A DNA stretch of 40,824 nucleotides. Source: Actinomortierella ambigua (lineage: Eukaryota; Mortierellomycota; Mortierellomycetes; Mortierellales; Mortierellaceae). Positions 11,624-21,900 of the stretch are shown here, one piece after another (within the stretch, counting starts at the first letter, position 1; the number at the start of each line of letters is the position of its first letter). Location of the stretch: contig JAAAJB010000325.1 of assembly GCA_016098155.1 (NCBI GenBank), forward strand, positions 1 through 40,824, given 5' to 3'. Under the pieces are notes generated by a model, which was not told where the DNA came from, made no database searches, and saw nothing but the letters and a program-made list of their open reading frames with translations. The translations under genes were made by a program, and so were the position numbers.

Positions 11624-12247
11624 GACATAGCATTAATCTGTAATATTTTTCCCTCTCTACTTCTTTTTCTTCTTCCACATCCCCCCCTAATGGCATTCAA
11701 TGCATCGTTTTATTCTGCAAATTTCATATACAACAAAAATATACACAGCAAAACAACCACAATCGAAAGAGATGAGAGTGAGAGAGAGAGAGAGAAAGAG
11801 AAGGTGGAGGGGGAGAAGGGGAGACAGGTTTGAAGGGAGAGGGGAGAGCGACTGTGAGCGGAAAGGATGGATGTCGGGACGAGGCAAGAAGAAGAAAAAA
11901 AAAGGAGGTAAGGCAGGGCAAGAGAAAGTGAGAGGGACCCAGATACCCAGAAACAGAGACAGAAATGGACAGAAACAGAGACAGGCAGAGTGACAGACAA
12001 CAAGCATCCTTTCACTCCTTCCCCCCCCCTCTTCTTCCCGAGGAGGAAACTGAACGTTCTACTCGTTCGTTGGGATTGTTGTTGAATAGGTGTCCTAATG
12101 TCACTGGGCCTGGCGGGATGCTCAAAGTCTCACCCTTCTTGGGGTAGGAGGTGGGGGTACAGGCTAGGAATACGCGCCGATGTGTGTGGGGAAGTCGGGT
12201 GCATGACACGGACAGGGCAGGGGTCAAGAGAGAGAAAGACAGAAAGG

Positions 12248-12250
<3 letters not shown>

Positions 12251-12281
<31 letters not shown>
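12251..12281. repeat. (AG)15 microsatellite
   Basis: Uninterrupted AG dinucleotides, followed shortly by a TGG-rich array at about 12303-12330. Confidence 0.95.
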
Positions 12282-12284
<3 letters not shown>

Positions 12285-12302
12285 TCATGGTAGCCGTTAT
12301 CA

Positions 12303-12330
12303 TGGTGGTGGTGGTGGTGGTGGGTGGTGG
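12303..12330. repeat. (TGG)n trinucleotide repeat
   Basis: Nearly perfect TGG repeats in non-coding sequence upstream of the F-box-like gene. Confidence 0.9.
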
Positions 12331-13046
12331 TTTCGTTCTCTCCTCGATGCATGGCCTCGTCTCTGTCCTATCTCCCTTCCTTTCTTCCATCCCTCGCTCC
12401 AATCCCCCCCCCCTTTTTTTCTTTCTTCATCCTCATCATTTTTCTTACCCTCGTCTTGTTCCCCTGCTTGTCCTCCTCCTCTTATTCTTCCTCTTCCTTC
12501 TTCTTCTTCTCCATTGCCATTGTGCATTGACCATTCCACCACTGAGCACTCATTCGTCTCGTGCGCTCAGCACCCCACTCTGTCTCCTCCCTATTACTCG
12601 CACCCAGGCATATACCTACACGCACCGCGACGCTCTCGCCTCCTCGTCGCCCCCTTCACCTCCCCCTCAGACATACACACTCACACTCACACTCTTACAC
12701 ATACACTCACACTCTTCACCACACATTCTCTTACAAGGGGAGTGTTGCAGAAGCAGCAAGAGTGGACGAGTGAGCGAGCCAACGTGGATAAAACAAATCA
12801 AAGGCGCGTGTGAGAAAAAAAGAGACGAAAAGGCTACCCTACCATTGCCCTCCTTGGCAATAGCCTTTTGTCACACATTGCCCATCCCTGCACATAGATA
12901 GCTCCTCTCCCACCACTCTGTTGTTGTCATTGTTATTGTCTTGCTCTCTCTTTTTTTTTCTCTCCCTCTCTCTTTCTCTTTCTTTTCTCTCTCTCTCTCC
13001 CTCTCTCTCTATCCCTCCCATTGTTGTCCCCTCTTCTTCTTTCGTC

Positions 13047-16000
13047 ATGGCTTCCTGTGTGGCCCAAACGCTGCCCCACCCCCCTCGCCCACACTACCGC
13101 CACCGCCTGTCCTCGTCGTCGGGGGCACCATCCACCGTTCGCACCACGTTGCTCAATGTCGCCTCGGGCTCGACAGCAGCAGTGTTTGGTAGCAACGACG
13201 AAGAGGAAGAGGAAGAGGAGGAAGAGGAAGGGGAAAAGGAGAACGATCATCATCAGACTCCTAACGCCCCCCTAAACGGCCGTGATGGTCTTTACGGCGG
13301 GCAGAACGGCCACCTGACAGCTGCATCCCCGACTGTTTCCCTGGAAGGATTGGGCGCATGTTCTTCCTCTTTGTCGTCCTCTGTCTCCTCCTCTTCTTCT
13401 TCTTCCATGCAGAGGCAGCCTCTTCTTCTTCCCGCTCCCACTATTATCAACGCCGATAGTGCGGATCGGGGCGTCACAGGGATGACAGCACCAACAACAG
13501 CGCAGACAACAACAACAACAACAACAACAACAATCTGGTCCCTGCCACCCGAGTGCCTCAGCATGATTGTACGGTGTGTTGCTGCTCGAGGGGTTCAAGA
13601 CCTGTTTACGCTGCTGTGTGTCAACAGGGCCTTCTTCCATCTGGTTGTGCCAGCTCTATACCGCGAGCCTTTCCGCGTCGCCGCACTGCTTGTGTGGAAA
13701 CAGACCGGCTACAGGGGCATGATCGAGCGACAGACAAAACTCATCCGTACCCTACTGCACTGTTGCACGCGGGCTGTGGAGAAGGTGCCACCACCCCCGT
13801 GCCAACCGTTGTCGACCACCACGCCAAAACCAATCGCTGCCCTCACCCCTTCAGCCCTGCTCCCCTCTGCCTCGGCTACTGTCTCGACACCACCCGCGCA
13901 CATGGGACCCCAACCCCAGCCTCTGCAACAACAACAACAACAACAACCACAACGACAGCACTATGGCATTCGTAGAATCCACCCAAAGCGAACCGCATCT
14001 GCTCCTGCCCAGTATCAAGTCCAGACTTTGGCCCAGCCCCAATCTCGTCGCCCTTTCTTTGCGAGCTTTTTGGGGTCCGTGTCCATCTCCAGTCCATCTT
14101 CTCCAGCAGCAGCAGCAGCAGTAGCATCGTCAACAGCAACAAGCAACAGCATCTTGAGCCAGTCGCCACCTGCAGGAGTCGCCTCTCCCCTGCCAGCATC
14201 TTTGCACTCCCCTTCCTCCTCTCCCTCATCGTCCCACTCTCCTTCTGCCTCCTCCTCCTCCTCCTCTTCTTCTTCGTTCTCATCCTCTACTGCTTCTTCC
14301 TCGAACTTGCAAAGACTCGCGACGGCCCCCTTGGCCAATCATTCCAACCCGCATACCAAGCGCTATGGCTTGTCTCAGATCCTGGGTCGGGGCAAGGTCA
14401 CCACCTCCACTACCACCACCATGTCTACATCTATCCCCGGCTCAAAGACCCAGCCAACCGCAGCCTCATCCCCATCAACAACCCCTGCACCCCCCAACTC
14501 CATCTCATCCAGTCCAGGACCACCGCCACCACCACCACCACCACCACCATCTCTCAGACCTAGGAAACGCAAGGTCGAGATGATCCCCGTCATCTGGAAC
14601 GAGGAGAAACAACAGCCAGAGACGGCCATTATCCCAGGCCTTGAGCACCAGCGATCCATCCCGCCCGATCTGGCCAAGACCGTCATGGAGTTGCGTCACG
14701 ACCCACCGCCCATGACCAACTACCTGGCGTTTGTGACGCATACGGACGTGCGCTCGTGGTCAGCTGCGCTCAATTTGCCCTTTGTGGATCAGATCCTCGG
14801 CCCGAAGCACACGTGGCGGTCCAAGCTTGTGCGGTTTCTCAAGGACGTGCCGTCGATGGCGACGGGGGGTGTTTTCGGGAACCACGATGCAGCGCATGCG
14901 AACCACCACGGTGAAGGATGGACACATTTCCGGCGACGACGACGACGTCGTGGAGGGCGAAGCAAAGGTGTGTGGGGCTACCACGACGTTGATTTTCTGG
15001 AGTTGTTGTTGGTCTATTACACCTCGCCGAGGATCGAGTCGCTCTCGCTCGGGATTGTGTGTTCACGCAACTACTATACGACGATGGAGGAGATGCCGTC
15101 GCCGAGGATGCACGAGCGGCTGACGCGACTGCGGCGGATCGAGATTGATGTCGAGGCCATGTCGCTGTACGCGACAGCGCCCCAGCGATTCATTCGGCGG
15201 CACCAACAAATGTTTCCGGGCCAGCTGCGCGAGATCCAGATCCGACAGTCGTATTATTACACGTACGACATGTCAAAGTCGGTGCTCGACATCATCCATG
15301 CCATGGACCGGATCGAGGTGCTCGACTTGTCGTTCTGGATGGGTACCTTTTCTGGGTTTGAGACGATCCGTACCGAGCATCTTCGCAAGCTGTTGATCAA
15401 CCACCATATCGAGGTCACCGACCAACACATGTTTGACCAGCTGTTGGAAAAGTGCCCTGTCCTGGAGGAGCTCTCGATCGTCGTGACCCATCCAGACATG
15501 TTTTTGTGGGCTGTCAAACGCAAACACGACGAGGACAAGAAGCGGATCGAGCAGATCACGGCCAGGCGTCAGTATGCAGCGGATGTTGTCGGCAGTGGTG
15601 GTTGTAGTCGTGGTCGTGGTCGCGGCGAGTGGAAGGCTACGGCGACTGGCTGGTCACGAGGAGCACCATCACGGTGCGGTGGTGCCAACAGGAGCAAGGG
15701 TTGCAGCAACCACCATCACCGCCATAGCACCAACAACAGTACCACCACCAACACCAACAACAATAACAATAACAACCATCGCCGCAAAAATTTTGTGCTT
15801 GGAACGCGAGGGGATCTTCGACCGCGGCTACTGCCTCCGCTCAAGAGCGTGGTCTTGAGTGGGGCGACGTTGGATGTGGTCTCGGCGCTGAAGCATGTAT
15901 TTTTCGCCTTTCGGGAGACGCTCGAGTCTGTACATGTGAACATGCATCCGGATGCATCACTGCAGCTGTACATGCATAACCTCGACCCTAGCTTTGAGCA

Positions 16001-16991
16001 CTTGTCGTCGTCCGCATCGTCCTCGTCTGTGCCAACCGTGTCCCCCTTCAACACCGTCGATGCCATCCCCTTGCAGGCTGCGACCGCCGCTGCTGCGTCG
16101 ATTTCGCCGGGCGCGGGATTGCCTGCCAATTTCCCTTACCCGATTGAGATTTATAATCAGCAGCAGCAACAGCAGCAGCAGCAGCATTTGCACCAACATC
16201 AACACCTGCACCTGCAACACTTGCATCTCCACCAACACCCACACCCACATGTACACCAACAACAACAACAACAACAACAGCAACCTCTGCATAGCCAGCA
16301 GTCGTCGATGGATGATCCGACGGCATCGTCATCGTCGTTGCTGCCATGGACGCCGCATGGTCCCGGCATTCACCCTTGGGGGAGCCACTCTCATCACCAT
16401 CAACAGCAGTCGAGCGGCGCGCATGGGTATGGTCACGGCTACGAGTCCCTGTCGGCGTCAGGCCCCTCACTGACACCACTGTGGGCGCTGAGGCACCGGC
16501 ACTTTTTGTCAGAGTCGCGACTGACACCCATGCTTGGAGGTATCAGCATGACTGTAGGGACAGACAGACGGACGCGACGAGGACGAGCTGGGGCTTCGTC
16601 TCGTGGTGGTCGACGCACAAAGGCGGCGACGAACCCTTGTAGCGAGGAGGAGGAGGACGAGGAAGAGGACGATGAGGATGATGATGAAGACGACATTGAC
16701 GGCGAGTGCGAAGAGGATGAAGACGAAGACGATGACGACGAGGAAGAGGAGGAGGAGGAAGAAGAAGAAGACGACGAAGATGCGTTCTTTCCAACATTTG
16801 AGCAAGTGGCGTGCCCTTCACCATACTGCCTGAGTTGGAGCTGGATCCTTCCCAAGTTGCGGACGCTGTCGATTCGGGGCCCGTTGGCGACGCAGTTTAG
16901 CATGCACTTGACGCAGTTTTGTCCACGCCTTGAGACGGTGCACATTAGCAGCTCACATGGATATGTCGTCCGCCACCAACCATTCCTTTGA
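13047..16991 (+). CDS. Large F-box-like protein with low-complexity tracts and possible LRR-like region
   Basis: Single open frame of 1314 residues. I chose the ATG at 13047 because upstream in-frame codons are a CT-repeat leader encoding Ser/Leu/Pro. Residues about 162-210 (WSLPPECLSMIVRCVAARG, then LFTLLCVNRAFFHLVVPALYREPF) have the layout of an F-box helix bundle: LPPE start, a hydrophobic helix, then a conserved core. If real, it would recruit SKP1 and a cullin ligase. Residues about 540-850 (from RKRKVEMIPVIWNE) and the C-terminus (LPKLRTLSIRGPL, CPRLETVHISS) are structured, with leucine-rich-repeat-like strands such as IEVLDLSFWM and CPVLEELSIVVTHP. The rest is filled with Ser, Thr, Gln, Pro, His and Asn runs and an Asp/Glu tract of about 45 residues (16645-16782). 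F-box/LRR proteins of this style are common in Mortierella-type fungi. The target is unknown. Confidence 0.75.
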   Translation: MASCVAQTLPHPPRPHYRHRLSSSSGAPSTVRTTLLNVASGSTAAVFGSNDEEEEEEEEEEGEKENDHHQTPNAPLNGRDGLYGGQNGHLTAASPTVSLEGLGACSSSLSSSVSSSSSSSMQRQPLLLPAPTIINADSADRGVTGMTAPTTAQTTTTTTTTTIWSLPPECLSMIVRCVAARGVQDLFTLLCVNRAFFHLVVPALYREPFRVAALLVWKQTGYRGMIERQTKLIRTLLHCCTRAVEKVPPPPCQPLSTTTPKPIAALTPSALLPSASATVSTPPAHMGPQPQPLQQQQQQQPQRQHYGIRRIHPKRTASAPAQYQVQTLAQPQSRRPFFASFLGSVSISSPSSPAAAAAVASSTATSNSILSQSPPAGVASPLPASLHSPSSSPSSSHSPSASSSSSSSSSFSSSTASSSNLQRLATAPLANHSNPHTKRYGLSQILGRGKVTTSTTTTMSTSIPGSKTQPTAASSPSTTPAPPNSISSSPGPPPPPPPPPPSLRPRKRKVEMIPVIWNEEKQQPETAIIPGLEHQRSIPPDLAKTVMELRHDPPPMTNYLAFVTHTDVRSWSAALNLPFVDQILGPKHTWRSKLVRFLKDVPSMATGGVFGNHDAAHANHHGEGWTHFRRRRRRRGGRSKGVWGYHDVDFLELLLVYYTSPRIESLSLGIVCSRNYYTTMEEMPSPRMHERLTRLRRIEIDVEAMSLYATAPQRFIRRHQQMFPGQLREIQIRQSYYYTYDMSKSVLDIIHAMDRIEVLDLSFWMGTFSGFETIRTEHLRKLLINHHIEVTDQHMFDQLLEKCPVLEELSIVVTHPDMFLWAVKRKHDEDKKRIEQITARRQYAADVVGSGGCSRGRGRGEWKATATGWSRGAPSRCGGANRSKGCSNHHHRHSTNNSTTTNTNNNNNNNHRRKNFVLGTRGDLRPRLLPPLKSVVLSGATLDVVSALKHVFFAFRETLESVHVNMHPDASLQLYMHNLDPSFEHLSSSASSSSVPTVSPFNTVDAIPLQAATAAAASISPGAGLPANFPYPIEIYNQQQQQQQQQHLHQHQHLHLQHLHLHQHPHPHVHQQQQQQQQQPLHSQQSSMDDPTASSSSLLPWTPHGPGIHPWGSHSHHHQQQSSGAHGYGHGYESLSASGPSLTPLWALRHRHFLSESRLTPMLGGISMTVGTDRRTRRGRAGASSRGGRRTKAATNPCSEEEEDEEEDDEDDDEDDIDGECEEDEDEDDDDEEEEEEEEEEDDEDAFFPTFEQVACPSPYCLSWSWILPKLRTLSIRGPLATQFSMHLTQFCPRLETVHISSSHGYVVRHQPFL
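16158..16285 (+). repeat. CAG/CAA and His-codon repeat tract inside the F-box-like gene
   Basis: Two polyglutamine blocks flank a His/Gln/Leu segment. The mixture of CAG and CAA codons suggests selection for, or tolerance of, the glutamine run at protein level, as well as replication slippage. Confidence 0.85.
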
Positions 16992-17141
16992 CAGAAAATT
17001 AAAAAAAGAAAAAAAGTCTTTTCCCCCAAAAACGGAAATGAGTGGGGATTTTTGTATGATTTTTGAGTATGTGGTTGTTGTGTAGTTGTTGTTGTTGTTT
17101 GTTTATGATATATATATATTACAATCCTCTCGGGCAAAAAA

Positions 17142-18596
17142 TTATGAATCGAAATGGATCTTGTCACCTGGCTCAAAGGTCTTATCGCCGACCATGCGGA
17201 CCAGGATCCCCTGGTCAAAGAACCCTTGTTTCCTCCATTCCGTCATCTGAGCCCCAGTGAACGGTCCAAATACCTCCTCCGCCTGCTCGCCTTGCTGTTG
17301 TTCTTGCCCTTCGCCAGCGTTGCCGGTAGCCCACTTGTACTCCCAAGAGACAGGCTCTGCTGGCGTCGTTCCAAACAGAGGGTCGTCGAGGTCATCGAGC
17401 AGCATGGCGGCGGCATCGCCTGGTTTCGGGACGGGTGTGCCGATGATCCAATCCTCGGCAATCAAGTCGGCTCTCCGCAGCTCACGAACGATGCGCTCAT
17501 AGGTCGTCTCGTAGATATCAAAGTGGCCCATCCCCATCATCTTGTCACTCAGATCCGTCACTTTTTCAACAAGCCGCTTGTTCTCTGCTGCTTCTGCTGA
17601 TGCTCCATTGCTCTTGTCCTCTGCTGTGGTCTGCTGCTGTTGTTGTTGTTGTTGTTGTTGTTGCTGCTGTTGTTTCGACTTTTGCCAGCTCTTCTTCTTT
17701 GTTGCTTGTGCACCCTTCGCCGCCTTGGCATCGCCACGCCGCCCCCCAAGCCGTTGGATGGCCTCGAGGACAGTCTCGGAGGGCTTGAGGAGATTGACGA
17801 GTTCGAGATAAATATCGTCCTTTGTCAGGGCAGCCTGCTGTTCCTCACGCTCCTGGATCCGCAGGAGCTGGCGTTTGCGTTCCTCGGCCTCCTTGGCGGC
17901 GGCAATGTCCTTGCGGGAGATGCCGTCGAGCCAGTTGTCGTGGAAACGATCGGGGTCTTCCTTGGCGCGGATAAAGTTGCCGTCGCGGTCGATATGGCCG
18001 CCCTCGTCGTCAATCTCGGCGCGCATGTTGAAGGACTCGATTTTGGGGTTGCCGTCCGAGTCGTACTCTTGGTCGGCATCCTTGATCGTCTCCTCCCCTT
18101 CCACCTCGGATTGGTCGAACCGAGACTTTAGCCCGGGGCCTCCAGCGCGACCTTTGCTGTCCTTCCAACGCGCAATCTTTTCCTTTTCGACAAACTCGGC
18201 GTATTCGTGCTGGGCCTCCTCGTCCTCGTCCTCATCCGAGCCCGAGCCTGCTTTTCCTTTCTTGGCTTTGCTCTTTGGCGCGCTGCCGTCGCCAAACATG
18301 TCCTCATCATCGTCGTCGTCCATAGTGTTGTTGTTGTTCTTCTTCTCTTTTGCCTTGCCTTTCCGATCGCGCGACTTATCTCCTCCACCATCTTCCTCAT
18401 CACTGCTGTTGTCGTCCTCGCGGTATCCCTGTAGTTTGACAGCACCGCGCCTCTGCTTTCGCTTCTCGAGGAGATCAGAGTCGTCAACTTCTTCGAATGA
18501 GAGCGGCGAGTCGTCATTGTCGCGTCCGAAACGCACGCGCTTTGTCTGAGCTGAGGAGCTGCCTTCGCCAGGATCTGTGCCTCTCTTCACCGACAT
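17142..18596 (-). CDS. LIN1: GYF-domain U5 snRNP protein, CD2BP2/Lin1/Snu40 homologue
   Basis: Homologue of human CD2BP2 (U5-52K) and yeast Lin1, a factor that binds U5 snRNP during its assembly and leaves before the active spliceosome forms. It is an intronless frame of 484 residues; the ATG is the complement of 18594-18596. N-terminal landmarks are KRVRFGRDN, DDSDLLEKRKQRRGAVKLQGY, FNMRAEIDDEGGHIDRDGNF and DNWLDGISRKDIAAA. The family motif LVNLLKPSETVLEAIQRLGG follows. A polyglutamine run interrupts the linker. Residues 415-484 form the GYF domain, with WEYKW and then GPFTGAQMTEWRKQGFF, ending in DKIHFDS. GYF domains bind proline-rich peptides such as those of SmB and Prp6/Dib1. The gene is head-to-head with RIC1 and tail-to-tail with the F-box-like gene (150 bp between stops). 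Confidence 0.92.
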   Translation of the reverse strand: MSVKRGTDPGEGSSSAQTKRVRFGRDNDDSPLSFEEVDDSDLLEKRKQRRGAVKLQGYREDDNSSDEEDGGGDKSRDRKGKAKEKKNNNNTMDDDDDEDMFGDGSAPKSKAKKGKAGSGSDEDEDEEAQHEYAEFVEKEKIARWKDSKGRAGGPGLKSRFDQSEVEGEETIKDADQEYDSDGNPKIESFNMRAEIDDEGGHIDRDGNFIRAKEDPDRFHDNWLDGISRKDIAAAKEAEERKRQLLRIQEREEQQAALTKDDIYLELVNLLKPSETVLEAIQRLGGRRGDAKAAKGAQATKKKSWQKSKQQQQQQQQQQQQQQTTAEDKSNGASAEAAENKRLVEKVTDLSDKMMGMGHFDIYETTYERIVRELRRADLIAEDWIIGTPVPKPGDAAAMLLDDLDDPLFGTTPAEPVSWEYKWATGNAGEGQEQQQGEQAEEVFGPFTGAQMTEWRKQGFFDQGILVRMVGDKTFEPGDKIHFDS

Positions 18597-18914
18597 TGTT
18601 TTGTTGTGGCGATGGTGATGGTGATGGTAGTGGTGGTGGTAATGGGTTGTGTGAATGAAGAGACGACAAGTGTTGAAATGAATGAGTTTTGGCGTGGGGA
18701 AGAAATTAAAAAATAATGAACCTTCAGCCCTTCAAAGTCACGACTGATAACTGACCTTCCCCAGATGCATCTTCCTCCCACTCCCATCATCTCCAACTCC
18801 CATTCCCAAAGACCTCGTCGATCCCCATTCTTTGCTTCCCAAAACAAGCTAGAAGGCCCCAAAACAGGCTAGACAAAGCAGGAGGGAAGAAAGAAAAAAA
18901 AATACGCACACGTA
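18597..18914. promoter_or_regulatory. Shared intergenic promoter region of LIN1 (-) and RIC1 (+)
   Basis: Only 318 bp separate the two start codons, so both promoters and both leaders must lie here. A GGT/GAT-rich stretch sits next to the LIN1 start, and an A-rich tract (about 18893-18901) lies just before RIC1. No clear TATA box is seen. Confidence 0.6.
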
Positions 18915-21900
18915 ATGTACTGGGCCACAGGAAGCGCGCGCGTCCTGGCTGTCGAGCCGTCGCTGCTCAAACTCGACAAGGCCGACGAGGAGGAGCTCGA
19001 GGTGGTGCTGCCTTCACATCATGAACAACAACAACAAGTACATCCACAACAGCAATCTCAAGAAACCCAGGCTCAGATTCAGTCGAGGATTGTCAAGCAT
19101 GTTGGCAGCGGCATAGTCGGCATTGCTCGCAATGAGCAAGGGTCCATGTGGGCCACTATCACACGCGAGTCGGTGCAACTGTGGGTCCATCGTGTATGTT
19201 TTTGTTTGCGCCCACGACTTCTTTTTTGAAAACAAACCACACACACACACACACCACCCAGTCCCCGCAGGCATCTAACCCACGTCTCGTGGATGGGTCC
19301 TCTTCTTAGCCCATTGGCGTCATCTCCAAGGTTGTTCGGACACCAAAGTCGCTTCTGGACCATGGCGGGAACGAGCGTATTCTGTGGAAGCCAGACTCGA
19401 GCATGCTGGTGATCGTGGTATGTGACTTTTGCCGTCTGTTGTTGTCGTCAAATGAAAGAAGACTAGCCTAGCCCTAGCCTACCTTCTAACCTATCTATTC
19501 TTTTCTTTTCTATCTAATCCACCATCCCAAGACGGATCAAAGCTTTCTACACCTGTACAAGATTGCGCCCAGCAATGACGAGGCCGGAGCAAGCTATCAG
19601 TTCTCGAATAGCAAGAGCTATGCCATGGGACCCGGCGAAGGCGTTGGCTTCCCAGATCTAAGCATCAAGTTCAAGATGACCATCAAGATGGAGGCCGGTG
19701 TTTCCTGCCTGTTGAGTCTCGAGAACGAGATTGTTGTTGCGACGTTGCGTCCCCCAGCAATCCAGCTCATCCCCTGGACAGGCAAAGTCAATGTCAAGAC
19801 CATCCTGATCCGCCAGCTCAACTTTTTGCTTGACAAGACAGGTAATCCTTTCTGTTTCGCGCATCGACCCTCCAGCGGAGAAGAGCTCCGCTCTTGACCA
19901 AAAGAAGAAAAAAATGACATACCACGTTCTCACCCTTCAACCCTGACAACAATATCAACAACAACCTTGTTACACTATAGTATCGATCGTATCCATGGCT
20001 CGCTTCATGCGCTCCACCACCCAGATCTGGTGCACATCGGACGGCAAGGCCTACATCGCCTACTACACGCCGAATCTCAAGGACTCTGGCTCGCCGAGCT
20101 CGACCAACTCTGAGGGCGAGAGCTGGTACGGGTTTTGTTTCCACGGCAACCCAGAAGGATTCGATCAGCAGGATGCCGGTGTCATCGCAGCCAGCAACCC
20201 GTCGTTCAACCTGTTGGCGATCGGGACGCGCGGTGGTGATGTGCGTCTGTACAAATCGGGCGAGCATTCCGGCCAATGGCTCTTCTCTCACAAGCTGGCC
20301 CTCAAGGAGTCGCAAGGCTACAGCCATGGACGTACCGACCGGATCGTGTCGCTCTCCTGGACCTCGGATGGACATGCCTTGGCCGTCGGGCAGGAGAACC
20401 GGTGTCCGTCCGTGTGGAGCGTCTATGGCGCAAAGCTGTTTCCGACGGGATCCCATGATCTGCCGAGTCTGCGCTATGCGACCGATGACCCGTACCTGCT
20501 AGGGACACGGCATCTGTTTTGGGCGGCCGGGAACATGGATCTGATGGTGCTCGGCAAGGATGACTCGAGTCTGTTCTACTATGCGCTCCCGTTCGCAAGG
20601 GCCCTGGCCTCGGTCCAGAACCAGCTCACGTCGGCCCCGCAGGGGCTGTTGCATCTGAACGACCGAGTGTTGGTCTATAGTGAGGGCCACCGACGGGACG
20701 TGGCCTCGACGATCAACCCGGACACGTTTGTGTGGAACAATGTGATGGTACCGCCGGTGTACACGAGCGACAATTGGCCGATCCGATACTCGAGCCTGAC
20801 CCCGGATGGACGGTACCTGGCTGTGGCGGGGCGACGGGGGTTGGCGCATTTTAATCTGCACACGTGTCGGTGGAAGCTGTTTGGCAATTGGCAGCAGGAG
20901 CAATCGTTCCGTGTCCAGGGAGGGATGGCGTGGTTCAAAAACATTTTGATTGTCGGCTGCGAGACGGTCGCCGATCATCGGACCGAGCTGAGGCTGTACC
21001 CACGCGAGGCCAACCTCGATAATAATGATGTGGTCTTTACCGAGCAGTTTGAGCACCGCATTACCCAGCTTTCCGTGTGGAAGTCGTCACTATTGGTGTA
21101 TACCGCCAACAATACCCTTTACTGCTACTCGCTTGGCAGTGGTAAGTCGCCCTTTTTTCTTGAGTTGCTCTTGGATTTTTGCTATTGTCGAGAGGTGAAT
21201 GACGAGTTTGTCATCTACGTATTCCTGCTAACCTTTTCTTTCGTTCCATAAACCTCGTCTACAGCCAAGATGATCAACCTGGAGCTTGTGTGGAAGACGT
21301 CGCTGCAAGACATTGTCGAGTCACCTAGTTTGTTAAAGTCCATCTCGATTCTTACAGCTGATCAGCCGGATGGCACAAAGTCGACACATATTACCCTGCT
21401 CGTCGATGGCCGCATGTACTTTTTGCGCCCCGAGTTCCTCGTAAGTTTTTTTTTTTTGTTTCTCCTTCCTTCCTCCATCTTTCTTCGTTGATCTTTGAAT
21501 TGTTTTTTTGCACACACTTGTGTAAAAAAGACAGGCGAGCCTAACCCATGAACGCCCTTTCTCTTCTCGTTCTCTATCAATCTAAAAAAAAAATACAATA
21601 GCCCGATGGTAATATTCGCCTGTCGTTCAGGCAGATTTCCAACAACATTGAATATTACTGGATCACACGGTCGACAAGCGATGTCGCTGACTATTCGCTT
21701 TGGGCATTCAATGGTCAAAAGATGAAGGTAAACCCCACCCCCACCCCTCCTGTTTGAGCACGCATGAATATGAAATGTATGATGAAGGCTTCAATCTAGC
21801 GTTTTTTGACCGTTCTATTGGTTTTTTTTTTTCTTCCTTCCGCTTGATCCTCTTCCTTTCCAACCAACAAACCCCCCTCCTTCCCAACATTTCCATCCTT

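Larger units (their letters stand above)
11624..13046. other. Intergenic region with microsatellites before the F-box-like gene
   Basis: No gene is supported. The first part is purine-rich (11760-11960). Then come an (AG)n array, a TGG array and a CT-rich leader that runs up to the ATG at 13047. Open frames here (for example 12098-12901) encode mainly repeats of Ser/Leu/Pro/His and look like products of the simple-sequence DNA. Confidence 0.6.

Noticed and set aside
12098..12901. Plus-strand open frame of 267 codons
   Set aside because: Composed of translated microsatellites (RERERE, VVVVV, Ser/Pro/Leu and Thr/His runs); no domain and no conserved start.
12921..13046. In-frame N-terminal extension of the F-box-like protein
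   Set aside because: The 42 extra codons encode a Leu/Ser repeat from a CT-rich leader. The ATG at 13047 begins ordinary protein sequence.
16439..17218. Minus-strand open frame of 259 codons
   Set aside because: Antisense to the Asp/Glu tract of the F-box-like gene, giving a long serine run with no domain.
17875..18549. Plus-strand open frame of 224 codons
   Set aside because: Antisense of LIN1. The minus strand encodes the conserved family motifs and the GYF domain.
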